A stretch of DNA of 64,000 nucleotides from Diplolepis rosae (Eukaryota > Arthropoda > Insecta > Hymenoptera > Diplolepididae), in NCBI GenBank assembly GCA_030998225.1, contig JAPYXD010000275.1, positions 682,001 to 746,000 of the forward strand, given 5' to 3'. Of this stretch, positions 46,301-58,019 are shown piece by piece. The notes under the pieces were generated by a model. The model made no database searches. It was not told where the DNA came from and saw only the letters and a list, made by a program, of their open reading frames with translations. A program made the position numbers and the translations under genes. Numbering within the stretch: the first letter of the stretch is position 1; the number at the start of each line of letters is the position of its first letter.

Positions 46301-47689
46301 AAGGCTACAGAAGAATTTTCGAATGCATTTTTCTTAAACAAAATTCATAAATATTTGCGATCTGCAAATAGGAATGAAAAGGCAAGTCACAAAGAAAGAA
46401 ATTCTAAAGAAACCCATTTAGTTTATTTTGAACTGAAGTTTTTTGTATGCATATGTAAATAAAATTCTCGGACGAATGTGAAAAGTGCTCGGGGGAAGAT
46501 GAAATAAATATTTCGATCTGGAATCTCTAGTCAGAAAGGAAGGTTTTCTTCCTCAGGGAGGCATAAAAATTCCAAAGCATTGTGGGTTGGTAGTTGGTAC
46601 CCTTTGATGTTGGACCGAATCTTTTTCTCGCGAATATATGTCTGCACGGCTATCCTTTCCGGAATACGTGCATGCAGATCCACCACCGATCGTTAGAGTA
46701 AGTTTATTCCAGTGTCCTGAGGGATCGTCTCCTGCATCTCCGTCAACCGAGTGAGGGGATGGAACAGGAGTTTTGCACATAAATCTGGTCTTCCTACGGG
46801 AACAGGTCCTCGTGGGAGGCGAACAGGACAGCATGGAAAGGACTTGAGACACTCTTTTCTTTATTGGTCCACCGAGGAACTCTACGTCAGCTTTCGTCCT
46901 TTCGAACGAATCAGAGATTCCGCTAAATTTTAATCTCGTATGCAAATCATCAAAAATCGACTCATTTTATCAATTTTATTTTAATTTTTTATTTTTATTT
47001 ATTTCCTTTCTGCAACAATAGAAAGGTTATAAACTTGCAGTAAGAACGGCAAGAGATTCGATTTGAATGAGCGTGTTGATCTGTGGGGATATTCTTAGAC
47101 GGACGTTAAACGACTAAACACGACGTGACTGCGTTAACTTCGCGTAAATGTAATTCAATCAGCCGACACGTTTCGATTTATTACCTTTTTCCTGGGAATT
47201 TTGGAAAACAGCCGCTGTCCATTAGTCAATTAAATGAAAAGCGTTTCTAAAAGGCACGATTGTCAGTAATTTCTCCATGCATTTGAAACCTTTAAATAGC
47301 AAATAATTATCTTTAATTAGAACTCTAGCCGTTGTTCGAGTATCTTTTACTATAAATAAATCTCAGAAGTGAAAAGTGAAATTGAGATGGAAAGTGAAAG
47401 TGAAAATTGAAACAGAGTTCTACTTTTTTTCCTCTGGGACGAAGGGAGAGTCTGATCGCGAGAAGGAAGGGCGCGCTCATGTGATAGTTTCAGGCGCCCG
47501 CGTTTTTTTAGGGGAATCGCGTAAAAACGTCGATGCGGTACGACGAAACACCGAGAGATGGCAGACCTGCAACCAATCGTCTAAGTTTTTCTTTGATTAG
47601 TTCGATATATTCCTCATTTCGTCTTCTTTTTCAGGAGTTATTATAAACTTCTTTCTTCTCGGTGAACTTTATTAGCAGTTAAAGAATAA
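46301..47689. other. Unassigned, possibly host DNA
   Basis: No repeat from this window matches. A 130-codon minus-strand frame (46553-46945) is the longest outside mobile elements, but it shows no domain, is rich in Ser/Arg/Pro/Thr and has no supporting signal, so I do not call it a gene. Confidence 0.35.
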
Positions 47690-48311
47690 TTTCACATGCA
47701 GATATTCCGTTGATTAGAAAAAATTTTGATTGATTTAAACTAAAATCTTGGTTCATTTAACAAAATGGTTTTGTTAGATCAAATAGATTTTTTTTAGATA
47801 TATAAACATTTTTTTAGTTATTTTTTGTTTTAGATAATTTCTTAGTTCATTTTTATTCCTGGTAAGTTTTAATGAACTTTAAATATTTTCGATTTATCTC
47901 ACACACACACATGAAAATTTATTTTTTCTAATCGAACCATTCTCCTAAATGAATGAGAATTGTTGGTTAAATCGAACAGAACCTATTTTCGTCTGAAATA
48001 TTTGGTTAGTCAAATCAAATTTTAGGTGAACAAACCTTCTTTAGTTTTATGAAACAAGGCCTCTGGTTGAATTAAAAAAAAATTTGCTCAACCGTAAAAG
48101 AAACAAATTTCGTTGGTTGATTCAACTAAATTTTGTTTGAATTTACCGATTATATTTTTGATTGCATTCAAAATTTATTGCATACACTGATGAAACAGTT
48201 TTGTCGAATGAATAAAAATGTTTTGTTGGTATTTATTTAACCAATTTTCTTATTCGTTCAAAACGCTTTAATAAAACTAAAAAATTGATCTGCATAATGG
48301 TTTTTTTAGTG
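47690..48311. repeat. TTGGTTGAATCAA-monomer repeat cluster
   Basis: Short units of the form TGGTTNATTNAAC and AAATTTNGTT run throughout. 48185-48311 has TACAC-type ends (CACTGATGAAACAG, and AGTG at 48308-48311), so it may be a separate small MITE. Related to 49876-50158. Confidence 0.55.
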
Positions 48312-48772
48312 TCTCATGATAAATATTATAATTGACAATTTTCCATAACAAAAGATAAATGATACTTTTATATGGGTCATGCTAAACTTTACTTTTAAAT
48401 TTCAAAGTGACATGTTTGATAACATGTCTATTATTGTATTGACCCAAATTCATAAAAGTTTTGTTCATTTCTTTGGCATAGGGTCAGTTTCTTCTTATTT
48501 TCTTTGATTAAAATTATTATTAGATTTAAAAATGCGCAAGTAAACTTTTAGAACCTTGTTTTGGTCCAAATTCGGTCGTTTTGATATTTCAAAAGTTTGT
48601 ACGGTTTCGTCTTCTTGAAATTTTTAATACAAGTTTCATATAATTTAATGTCTTTTCTTCTATAAATATCATAATTATTCTTTATACTTTTTTTGCTAAT
48701 GTTTCATCATATATTACACTAGACATTTACCATTTCAAATTTGAAATGATTTCGATATTTATAGAAGTTTTA

Positions 48773-49110
48773 GGTCGTTTGAAAAGTCCCGGGCCTGACG
48801 AATAGATGGCGTCAATAATATAATATTGTCTACCTGGAGAAAGGAAAAACAATCACTGCTCAATATTACACAGAATTGTTGGATCTATTCGATGCTGAAA
48901 TCAAGACAAAACGTCCACATTTCGCACGCAAAAAAATCCCCTTTCATTAAGACAATGCACAGGCACACAAAACTGTTAAAACGATTACCAAATTGACTGA
49001 ACTGAGGTACGATTTGCGTGTTAAGTTGAAATGGAACTATCTTGAAGAATAAATGCAATTTTTCCCAAAAAAATGTTTTATTACTCAGGCTCAGGACTTT
49101 TCAAACAATC
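48773..49110 (+). mobile_element. Mariner element F, 338-bp deletion derivative
   Basis: GGTCGTTTGAAAAGTCCCGG at the left and GGACTTTTCAAACAATC at the right, flanked by TA. Between them is a transposase scrap: KGKTITAQYYTELLDLF, EIKTKRPHFARKKIPF, then HQDNAQAHKT, the second catalytic block of mariners (HxDNAxxH). No first or third catalytic block. Confidence 0.85.
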
Positions 49111-49875
49111 TAGTAAAAACTCTGGTCCACATTTGGAACCCCGATCCACATTTGGTTCCTTTACCTTATAACTCGATTTTCCCTGAAATCCTAATATTTT
49201 TGGAATTATCTTTACGAAATGAAACAGGTATATTCCTATAAAACGTTTCCCCGTGAAAAATAAATTTCATGAAAAATGACATCCCGGAATGGAAAAGAGG
49301 AGAATTTTAGCGGAGATCGAAAGTACTTTTCACATGATTGAAGGGATGACCCGAGGTGATTCAGAAATGGCGAAACGAGACGGGACATTCTAGTCTGTGG
49401 TTGAAGTAACCGAGGTGTGTTCCTAATAAATGAGTGCAGAAATACGAGGGGCGCGCAGACGACGCGTATTAATAATTATAGCTTTGTAAGCTCGCGCGAG
49501 CGAGTCGGCCATCCAGCAATTCAAATTAACTGCCAGACAGAAGGCAAGGATCAGCTCGTATGTAGTCACGCTTAATAAGCCGCGAATGAAAGCTGGCTTT
49601 CGAATCGACAAGTATATTCTCGCGTGTCGCGCGACCTGAAGGAAGAAGGCTTGTAAAGACGGTATTTAAGTGACTAAATAGAAATTGCTCTTCCTATGAA
49701 TATGACACCATAGTCTGATCTGAACTAAACGAACCTTGGACGGTTATTAGCAGCTAATTTTCTTCTTTTCTCATGATTTATTACATCCTGTGCTTCTCAT
49801 TATGAAATAAGGATCAAGGCTTTTCATTCTTGAAATTCGCAATCTAAAATTATACGTAACAGTTATGTAATTTTA
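49111..49875. other. Unassigned DNA
   Basis: No gene or repeat recognised. The 49430-49630 stretch is richer in GC (several CGCG) than its neighbours. Confidence 0.35.
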
Positions 49876-50158
49876 CACTCAGGAAAATATTTGGTTGATC
49901 TAACGAAAATTCACTTGGATTAAGCAAAAAATTTAAATTATTATGATGCTCCAAATTTTTGTTTGATACAACGAAAGAATTTGTTTTATGTAGCCAAAGA
50001 TTGTTTGTTTTTGTACAATTTGGTTGAATCAAGCAAATATTCCAACTCAAGCGAATTTTTGTCGATTTAACAAAATTTTGTTTGACTTAACCAAAGGTCT
50101 TGGTTGTTTTAACAAAATAGTTTGGTTGGATCAAGTAAATTTTCATTCTAGGTGTGTG
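49876..50158. mobile_element. TACACTCAGGAAAAT-ended MITE
   Basis: CACTCAGGAAAATATTTGG at the left (preceded by TA) and AATTTTCATTCTAGGTGTG at the right. The interior is built of TTTGGTTGATCAA/TTGGATTAAGC units in both orientations. The right end lacks a clear TA. Confidence 0.6.
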
Positions 50159-50709
50159 ACTTATTATCGATTTTCCAGTTAAATAACTTTTTCAATTATT
50201 TTCAAAATTTTTTCTGAGAAGTTAACAGACGTGTTTTTAGAACAACTAAACCATTTTGTTATATAAACCAAGATCTTTGGTTGAATTTACTGAAAAATCT
50301 TTTAGATATTTCAAAATTTTTATATAAATTTTTTTATTTTATATTTTTATTATATTTATTTATACCCAAAAGGCTATTTTTAAGAATTGTTTAAAAGGTT
50401 GCTAATATAAATATTGATATAAAACTTGTTGGCCTGGATAAATATACTCTTAAAATACATGAAAAACATTTTTTTAAATTGATTTTACACAGTTTTTGTA
50501 TACAAAAATGTCAGGCAAAATACAACAATTCGAAAAGTTCTTTGTGCAGATGATTTCTCCATGAAGGACCATCTGAAACAGATAAAGCAAGGAGTTTTAG
50601 ATTAAGTACAACAGTAGCTATGTTCTAAATTTCAATCAATAAAATGCATGCAAAAATAACGAATTTTATTACGGGGACAATATTTAATTTTTTTTCTTTC
50701 TTCTTTTTA
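50159..50709. other. Unassigned AT-rich DNA
   Basis: Further TTGGTT-type units at 50235-50300 and a short dispersed repeat at 50395-50470 (see 44391-44455). No gene. Confidence 0.4.
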
Positions 50710-52040
50710 CATTCTCATCGTGGATGAGAAGGTATTGGTTTTATGTGAAAAATGACTTTCGAAATTTTCATCAAATCTTTACGTTTTGAGACCCCCTGAG
50801 TCAGAAAAAATGGTTTTTACGAAAGTGTCTGTCTGTCTGTCTGTCTGTCTGTAGTAGGTCGTGTGCGGCATAACTCTCGATAGAATTATCAGATTGAATT
50901 GAGCTTTGGTATACTTTATCGGAGCCGAAAAAGTAAGGACAAGTTCGTTAACCAGCCATATCCAATCAAAATTGAGGGATGGAGCACTACTTTTGTGTTT
51001 TTGAAAATAATTTTTTGAAAAAATCAAAAATCCCAATCCTGGTTTTTGATAGTGCTCATAAATCTCTACAAATTATCCTAATAATATTTTTTGATTAAAT
51101 CAAAATTAGAAATGTTACAGCATATTCAAATTCGAAAAAAGTCAATATCAAAATTCCATTTTCCAGTTAAATTATACGAGATACGAAAAAACGTTATGAT
51201 ACAATATTATTGAATACATAAAGACCCACAAATTTGAATCATAACATTTTTTCATAAGATGCATATTTTTCTTTTTAATTAAAAAAAAAACTATTGAAAA
51301 TCCAAAATTCAATTTTTTAACAATAATATTGGAAATACCAAAAAAACGTAAGAATACAAAGTTGTTGGTTTCAAAAAGATCTACAAATTTTGTCTCACAC
51401 AGTTTCTGATAAAAGATATATTTTTCGTTTCAATTCCAAAAAATACGATAAAAATTTAAAAATTCCATTTTTTAGACAAAATATGTGAGATACAAAAGAA
51501 ACATTTAGATGGAAAATTGTTTGCCTAAATGAGGTCTACAAATTCTCATAAAGAAATTTCGGGACAGGATGTATTTTTTATGTTTTGATTTTTAATATTG
51601 AAAAAATTCAATTTTTTTCACCAAAATATGTGAGATACGAAATAAGCGTTGTTCTGCAAAATCGTTTCCTTAAATAAAGTCTACGATTGTTTTTCGTTTT
51701 TTTGAGATTTGTGAGAAAATAAATTATTTTAATCATGTAATGTATTAAAAAGTTATAATGAAATGTATACAGAAAATCGAGCGCGAAGCGCGAGTGTCAT
51801 GATGAGAATGTGTTCCTTAATTCCGATAGAGCCTTAAGTAAATTGAATTTCCTGTTTCACTTAAATTCAAAAAGAAATTCAGTGACTTTGAGAAAATGTT
51901 GAGAAAATCATCTGTAATATTATTATAAAATTGGTTTGAGCTTCAGTATCAAAATATAAGAAATAAACTTAAATGTATGCGAAGAGCACAAGACCGAGCG
52001 CGAAGCGCGCGATGAGAATGTGCCCGCGAAGCGGGCAGAT
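50710..52040 (+). mobile_element. Family A repeat, copy 3 (least interrupted copy)
   Basis: CATTCTCATCGTGGATGAG at the left, and CATGATGAGAATG at 51798-51810 forms the inverted end. A further 230 bp (51811-52040) is shared with copy 2 and ends in GCGCGAAGCGCGCGATGAG and GCCCGCGAAGCGGGC hairpins, so the real right end may be either point. Nearly identical to 1273-2345 in its first kilobase. The GTCT microsatellite (50828-50853) is longer here. Confidence 0.75.
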
Positions 52041-52988
52041 TTTTTTTTTTTTTTTAATAGAAGATACAATCGATATGTAAATAAGCTTCTGAATATTTCG
52101 CAAGGTCTGGATTTGAAGTTCACGTCAAATTTTTGTATTCAAATTGCAAATCCAATATAGCACATCATTCATTGAATTCGTGATTTTGAAAATCGAAGTT
52201 TTGACGTTAGATTCGAGTTGAGGAAATCTAGTCGGGTTTTATTATGTTTTAGATTATATTAGGAATCAGGTGAGTAACGGAAGCAGAATATCGAACTAAA
52301 GTAGCAGATGTAGAAGAAAGTGGAAACTTTCAGAGAGGCAAATGTTCTAAAAAGGGAATTGAAAATAATCATGTTCATGATTTGATTTGGAATTTAGCCA
52401 AAATTATGACACGTGTTTAAAATTTCCTAGACAGGAGATTACATTCCACTTTCAGAACAGTGTCCTCTCTTGTTCTCTACATTGTGTTTTCTTTGAGATT
52501 GATGGGACGATGAAACCGCAGATTTTCTGTGGAAGGTGGATGAGCTATTTCTAACATAAACAACGTCTTTAGAATTGTCTTCGTCTATGCGACGATTTTA
52601 TAACAAACGGCTTCGGTTGGCGCCACTCACGCTCCTCACAATCTACAAACGTCTAATTTTCAAAATCCTTACTTGTAGGAATTTATTTAATTTTCCACTT
52701 TCTGAAGATGATAATTAACTTGAGATTCAAAATGTAGACTAATTCTCCTGAAAAATGTTTATTTAAGATAGTCGGGCTACAAAATTTGGCCTCAGACAAA
52801 AATACATCATTTTTTCAAGGAAAAGATTCTCTACAACTTGAACGTTTCCAATTTCCGAAAATGAATTAATTATAAAATAGAGCAATTTCTTTATAATAAG
52901 TATCTTTTGGAAAATTCTTTTTCAACAGAATTGCATCATTTTTCAAAAACTTTCTCATCGGAAAGAACCTCTTCTCTTTTAATAATAA
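52041..52988. other. Unassigned DNA
   Basis: 52770-52980 contains pieces resembling the 21530-22206 foldback (TTGGCCTCAGACAAAAATAC). Otherwise nothing recognised. Confidence 0.4.
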
Positions 52989-53089
52989 GGTGGGAACAAC
53001 GTCTTCGGACAATCAGTAAATATTGATAAAAGAAACTAATGTGTTTATAAAAAGTAATAGTGACCTATTTTTTACAAGAGCCGATAAGG

Positions 53090-54262
53090 ATGAAAAAAGA
53101 TGAGTATAAGAAACAAGTGTTTGAATTAATAGATGATAAAAAAACTTATAAAGAGATTGAAAATAACCCAGAAAAAAATTTAAAAAAAGACACATTCAAA
53201 ATTTTAGACAAATGGAGAACAAAAGGTCTCTTAGAAAATGTACGTAGAAAAGATATTTTGAATGATAGTACGAACATAGCTAGATTTTATGGTCTTCCAA
53301 AAATACATAAAAATAACTATCCATTAAGACCGATGGTATCTTCAATATTATATTATATTATATTATTATTATTATTTTTATTATTTTACTTCACTATTTA
53401 CTAATGTACCTACAGAGTTGCTTCTCAACGGTATAAACAGAAGATGGCCACTTATTTAAAAAGTTAAAAAATTACAAATTGATGAATTCAAAAAAGGGAT
53501 TAACTTTTTAATTGATTCAACATACTTCAAATTTGATAATAAATACTATAAATAAATTTTTGGAACTCCGATGGGATCTCCAATCTCTCCCATTATTGCA
53601 GACATAGTAATGCAAGATTTAGAAGAAGAAATTATTAAAAAATTAGATTTCACTGTCCCTTTATACCAGAAGATAAAATAAACAATATAGTAGACGAATT
53701 TAATAATTATCACGAAAGATTAAAATTCACTTTTGAAATAGAAAATAACAACTCTATTTCCTTTCTTAACATACTAATTATCAGAAATAATGATAACACA
53801 ACATACACTAATTGGCACCGAAAAAATACTTTTTCAGGAAGATTTCTCAACTATTTCTTAAAGCACCCGATACAACATAAAATTAAGATAATTAAAAACC
53901 TTGTAGATTCTGCTATATTACTTTCGAACAAAATTTATCATGTTGACAATTTGAATATTATTAAAGAATATTTGATTCTTAATAATTATCCGATAAAATT
54001 TATAGATAAATATATAAAGAAAAGAACTATAGAAATTTACAATAAAAATAATACTAAATTTAACAAAATGAATTCGGATTTAGAACCAAAAAAAATAATA
54101 TCGATTCCTTTTTATGGAAAAATTTCAGAAAATGTAAAAAGAATAATTTCAAAACATAATATCAATGTAACATTTAGAGTAGATTCTAAACTAAACAAAA
54201 TTATGAAATTAGGTAAAGATGTTTTGGAAAAGGGTGAGATGAGTAATGTTGTTTATAAATAA
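53090..54262 (+). pseudogene. PLE2 reverse transcriptase
   Basis: The N-terminal region is Lys-rich (EYKKQVFELIDDKKTYKEIE) and leads to ARFYGLPKIHKNNYPLRPMV, the PKIHK block that precedes RT in PLEs. Then comes a run of TTA/ATT triplets (53345-53390) and a frame break. GTPMGSPISPIIADIVMQDL follows at 53565-53625. VPLY (about 53660) is followed directly by PEDKINNIVDEFNNYH in another frame, so the stretch that should carry the YVDD catalytic box is deleted. The thumb-like part (53951-54262) is open and ends at NVVYK-stop, just inside the endonuclease. Not functional. Confidence 0.85.
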
Positions 54263-54590
54263 GAATGTATATCATGTGAAAAGACTTATGTAGAACAAAC
54301 AAAAAGACTTCTTAACATCAGAAGAGAAGAACACAAGAATAACTTTAATTTAAAAAATAAGAAATATCATAATGTGATATCAAAACATAGAACTGAAAAT
54401 ATAGGAGAGGATGATGTACAGATACACATATACATATACAGATAATACACAAAGAAAATAACTTATATAAACGTTTATTTGCAGAAATGATTTACATAAA
54501 AAAAAAAGGAAATAGTTTAAACAAAATTACCGATACCGATTCTTATAGTAATTCATATAATGTAATTATTGATTTTCTAAAATAAAAATA
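54236..54590 (+). pseudogene. PLE2 GIY-YIG endonuclease remnant
   Basis: MSNVVYK, then an in-frame stop, then ECISCEKTYVEQTKRLLNIR and EEHKNN. This aligns with VVYKIRCKDCEACYIGETKR of PLE1: CxxC is kept, but the Gly of the YIG core is Glu here (YVE). The rest is frameshifted after GEDD and can be followed weakly to about 54590. Confidence 0.75.
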
Positions 54591-54660
54591 AAAATAGATC
54601 AAAACATTTTACAAATAATTATTAAGATAATAAGTTTGAAATTTCATTATAAAAGTAATA

Positions 54661-54909
54661 CACGGAGAAAAATGGATTATAAAATTTAATATCCAGGTAC
54701 AGTGACTATAGGACAGCCATTTGAATTATTAAAGCTATAATCTCGATTATAAGCGGTATGATGTTAGAATATAGAAAAAATTGTAGGTTATGTCACTTAT
54801 AATCTGGATTATACTTCTTATAATCTAGATTATAGTATTTATAATCTAAATAACTGTCCCATAGTCACTGGACCTGGATATTAGACTTTATAATCCATTT
54901 TTCTCAGTG
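54661..54909. mobile_element. TACAC(G/T)GAGAAAAA MITE with TATAATC monomers
   Basis: CACGGAGAAAAATGGATTAT at the left and ATAATCCATTTTTCTCAGTG at the right, TA on both sides. The arms pair for about 60 bp (including TAATATCCAGGT and AGTGACTATxGGACAG). The middle has several TATAATCTAGATTATA-type palindromes. Inserted in PLE2 downstream of its endonuclease. Confidence 0.85.
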
Positions 54910-55316
54910 TATTATTCAATATTGTTTCTAAAATCATAACAATAATACAAGTCTTCGAACTCAAATGTTACTAACAGTTTGTAAATATACATACAGGAGA
55001 ACGGAGCTAGAGTGCTCTTACCATAGATTTGTAAATATTTAAAAATAATATGGACGAAACAAAATTGTTTCTATTATTATATAATTATATAATAATAGAC
55101 AGTTTTTTAACAATATTATAAATTAATGACAATTTTCAACAGTCAAGTTTTAATGTTTACAAAGAAAGGATTCGATAAGAAATCAATTTAATACATTATG
55201 GTACGTAAAATATTTTTGTTATAATTATGACTGACTTTTGTTAGTTTAGTTTTATATAAGGAACATTTAAGGACTAATTATTACTATTAATTTTATTTTA
55301 TTTCTTTTTATAAAAA

Positions 55317-55360
55317 AGCTCCTGAAGAGGAAGTCGGTTTGACTCCGAAACGTTGAGCAG
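55317..55360 (+). ncRNA. Hammerhead ribozyme-like motif of PLE2
   Basis: AGCTC then CTGAAGA, stem II GGAAGTC-loop GGTTT-GACTCC (6 pairs, one bulged A), GAAACGTT and GAGCAG. Stem I is GCTC/GAGC (4 pairs). The core CUGANGA...GAAA and a GUU triplet fit the hammerhead rule without an extra base. It is an independent sequence from the PLE1-type motif but keeps the same architecture. Confidence 0.75.
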
Positions 55361-55443
55361 TGTAACAAGATTGTTTCTTTCATTAAAATTTCATTTCGCT
55401 CACAAATATTTACTGATTCTCCGAAGACGTTGTTCCCACCTTC

Positions 55444-56288
55444 TTACTCTTCACATAATTCTCGGACGTAAAAAGTACCTTTGATTAAAACTCTTCTCTT
55501 TTAAATGGTCCCTTTTACATTTTTCTTGCCCAACTACCTTAAAAAATAAGCCCGACGAATTGACATAGTTAAATTTGATAAAATGAAGGAAAACGAGATG
55601 AAAGTTTCTTGGTGAATCATAAGAAGTAGAATGACAAAAAGAGGGTAGAAGTAGAATTATGAGTAGCGAGATCGTCGTATCTATGACTTTCGAATGAGTT
55701 CCACTCACTCGCACGGCTGCTGCGCATATTGTTCTATTTATGTAGCCATTGTTCATCCATCGTTCAGGATAAATTTAGACAGCAGACAGAGAGTGGTAAG
55801 CTCTCTCGCTGGCTGTCGGAATGTCGGAGCTGACTTCTTAAATGTTTCTCTCGACTTCGATTCCTCACTCTTTCTAGCTGGTACCCCCCCCCCCCCCCCA
55901 CCCCCTCCACTACCCATCGTCAGCTCTCTACTTACTTCTAGAGGCTATTAATGATACCGATTAATTTAGAACTATTGGGTTTCCCAATTAGCCAATCAGA
56001 TAGCACAGACCAACGCGATATGTACCCTGCCATTCCCGAGAGATCCACTCAGCACCTCGATATCTCTTATTACTACTTGGCGCCTCATCTTCTTTTCCTC
56101 ACAAACTACGTGCCAAACTGATTATTCCCAGGTGTCAAGTGAATTTTAATTCATTTTTATTTGATCCATTGTATCGATTAAGGTAATAAGAGCCAAAGAA
56201 GAAAATAGCTGAAAGTGCCATTTTTAATGGTCAGTTTGCATTCTGAAAGACAAAATGGCAGTACATATTATTTTTGATAATATTACTA
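55444..56288. other. Unassigned DNA
   Basis: A poly-C run at 55884-55899. Parts (55690-56100) are less AT-rich and not repeated here, so may be host sequence. No gene found. Confidence 0.35.
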
Positions 56289-56610
56289 GACGGAGAAACT
56301 TTGTAGAGCAATATATGTTTTATTTTATGATGATAATTCTAAAAAATATTAGGAATTTAGGGAAAATCGAGGTACAATGGTAATTATTTCTAGGGGACTG
56401 GACATTTTTCGCAGTCAAAATACCAAAGATTTGAAAAATAATATGAAACTTTAGTATAGTTTATAGTAAAGTTTGATATAATCTGTAGTAAATTATAATA
56501 CAATTCATCTGAAGTTTGGTATTTCGCTGCGGAGAATTCTTCCTATGACAGGTTTTTTTCCTAAATTGAAACGTAGTTCAGAAAAAATTGTAAACTTGGG
56601 TTTCTCCGTG
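56289..56610. mobile_element. TACACGGAGAAAC-ended MITE (uninterrupted copy)
   Basis: GACGGAGAAACTTTG at the left and GGGTTTCTCCGTG at the right, with TA at both flanks (56287-88, 56611-12). Interior has ACTTTAGTATAGTTTATAGT-type units. It is the reference for the split copy at 4513-5072. Confidence 0.7.
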
Positions 56611-57092
56611 TACCTGAATTGCATTATTTACAATTCTGTTTCATTTGTTGATAATCCAATGGTTATTAGTGCATTTAAGTGACAATATTTTCAAAAATGA
56701 AAATAAATTACTTACGATTTTGCCTTGTAGAGCGCAAGCTTGCCATTTTAAATGGCACTTTTAGTTATTTACTTGATAAATTTTTTAGATATTAAGGCCA
56801 TGTACTAACTGGCAACGTGACTGGATTGTAGTTACATTCGTGTAAAATAACTTTTTCTCCATCTGTGTGTGAATTGTCATTATGGCTAAATGTTGGCTCA
56901 TTCTCGACAGCCAGTATTTGGCAAATAATATTTGGTAGATAATGACAACCCTGTCTTAAAACTTTATCCCAATCCAATCTCTTAACTTTAAAAACCAAAG
57001 TTTGGCGGTAAACGAATAACTGATGCTGGTTTCGCCCGAGAACTTTTGCCGCTAAGCGCAGGCCGTAGTTATTATTCCACCATTAGTATTAT

Positions 57093-57650
57093 CCCGTGTA
57101 GGAATTTCGGCATGGCCTAGACTGGGTCCATGCCTGGCTAGCTATGGTATGTCACGAAACGCCAAACTAAGCCTGGGCCTGATCTGGTGACTAGGTTTGT
57201 CAACCGCTCCAAGCTAGACCCAAGCCTGGTTTAGCATTTCATTGCGAGACTAGTGCGGGGCCTTGAAATTTTTATACAGAATTTTATCGGCCAAACATTG
57301 AAAATTGTTTGCCAATATTGGGCCACCCTTGCGCCTTATCTAATTTTGCACTTAGACGTCTGTCTAGTTCCTTCTATGAGAGCTCTGCAACTAATGTTAG
57401 AAGCAGCTTTCCCACCCGTGCATAAATTTCTTGACCTGGCCCTGGTTCGGCATTAATCGGCAGACCAAGATCCAGTCAGTGATAAAAAATCCGTTTCAGG
57501 GCGTTGATATAATTTTTGTACCAGGTCAAGTCCAAAATAGCTTCTGCGTTGGATGCCATCTCAGGACCTGATCTGAGCCATGACAAAATTTTTTTACAGG
57601 AAGTTTTATTTTCTGTAAAAAGTTTCTTGGAATTTGTGCACTTAAATGAA
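57093..57650. mobile_element. CCCGTGTAG-ended GGCCCAG mosaic element
   Basis: CCCGTGTAGGAATTTCGGC at the left is the same terminus as at 61778. The interior is AGACTGGGTCCATGCCTGG, AAGCCTGGGCCTGATCTGG and similar palindromic units. The right end is uncertain (GGAATTTGTGCAC at about 57640). 57293-57351 includes a piece of the neighbouring CCAAGTGC element. Confidence 0.55.
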
Positions 57651-57660
57651 CTAGAGAGAT

Positions 57661-58019
57661 CCCAAGTGCAAATTGCTGGAGGTGAAAATACGGCAAAATA
57701 TTGGCCCAATCCCGACAGCCAAGAGTCGGCTATTGTTATTGGGCCAGTGTCACTGTTTGCATCGGTCAAGTGCTGGGCCGACGATGGCGGCCTTCTTCGA
57801 CTGTTTAAATTTACCGACCTTCAGCCGAAACTTGGCCCAGTATCGGCCCCAGTAAGAAGCCTAAAACAAGTGCTGGCGGCCAGAGTTTGGGCCAGAATTG
57901 GCGGCCAATTGCATACCGGAGTTATCATTCCAGCAACGGCACGATATTGGCAGCCGATCTTCAGCAAACTTTTGGCGATACTGGGCCAGTATTGGGCCGT
58001 ATCTAACTTCGCACATGGG
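57661..58019. mobile_element. CCCAAGTGC-ended TTGGGCC mosaic element
   Basis: CCCAAGTGCAAATTGC at the left pairs with GCGAAGTTAGA... read inverted from the right end GCACATGGG. The interior is TATTGGCCCAA, TTGGGCCAGTxT and GACAGCCAAGAGTCGGC units in both orientations. A 195-codon frame passes through (57516-58103) but is only the repeat read in one phase. Confidence 0.65.

Larger units (their letters stand above)
52989..55443 (+). mobile_element. Second Penelope-like element (PLE2), decayed
   Basis: About 40 bp at the left (GGTGGGAACAACGTCTTCGG, AATCAGTAAATATT) is inverted at the right end (55400-55443), so a short inverted terminal piece brackets the element. Between them are reverse transcriptase and GIY-YIG remains, a MITE insertion (54661-54909) and a hammerhead motif. 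The protein is clearly a PLE but divergent from PLE1/PLE3. Confidence 0.8.

Noticed and set aside
46553..46945. 130-codon minus-strand frame
   Set aside because: Longest non-mobile frame but no domain, no convincing start or splice context; kept only as a note.
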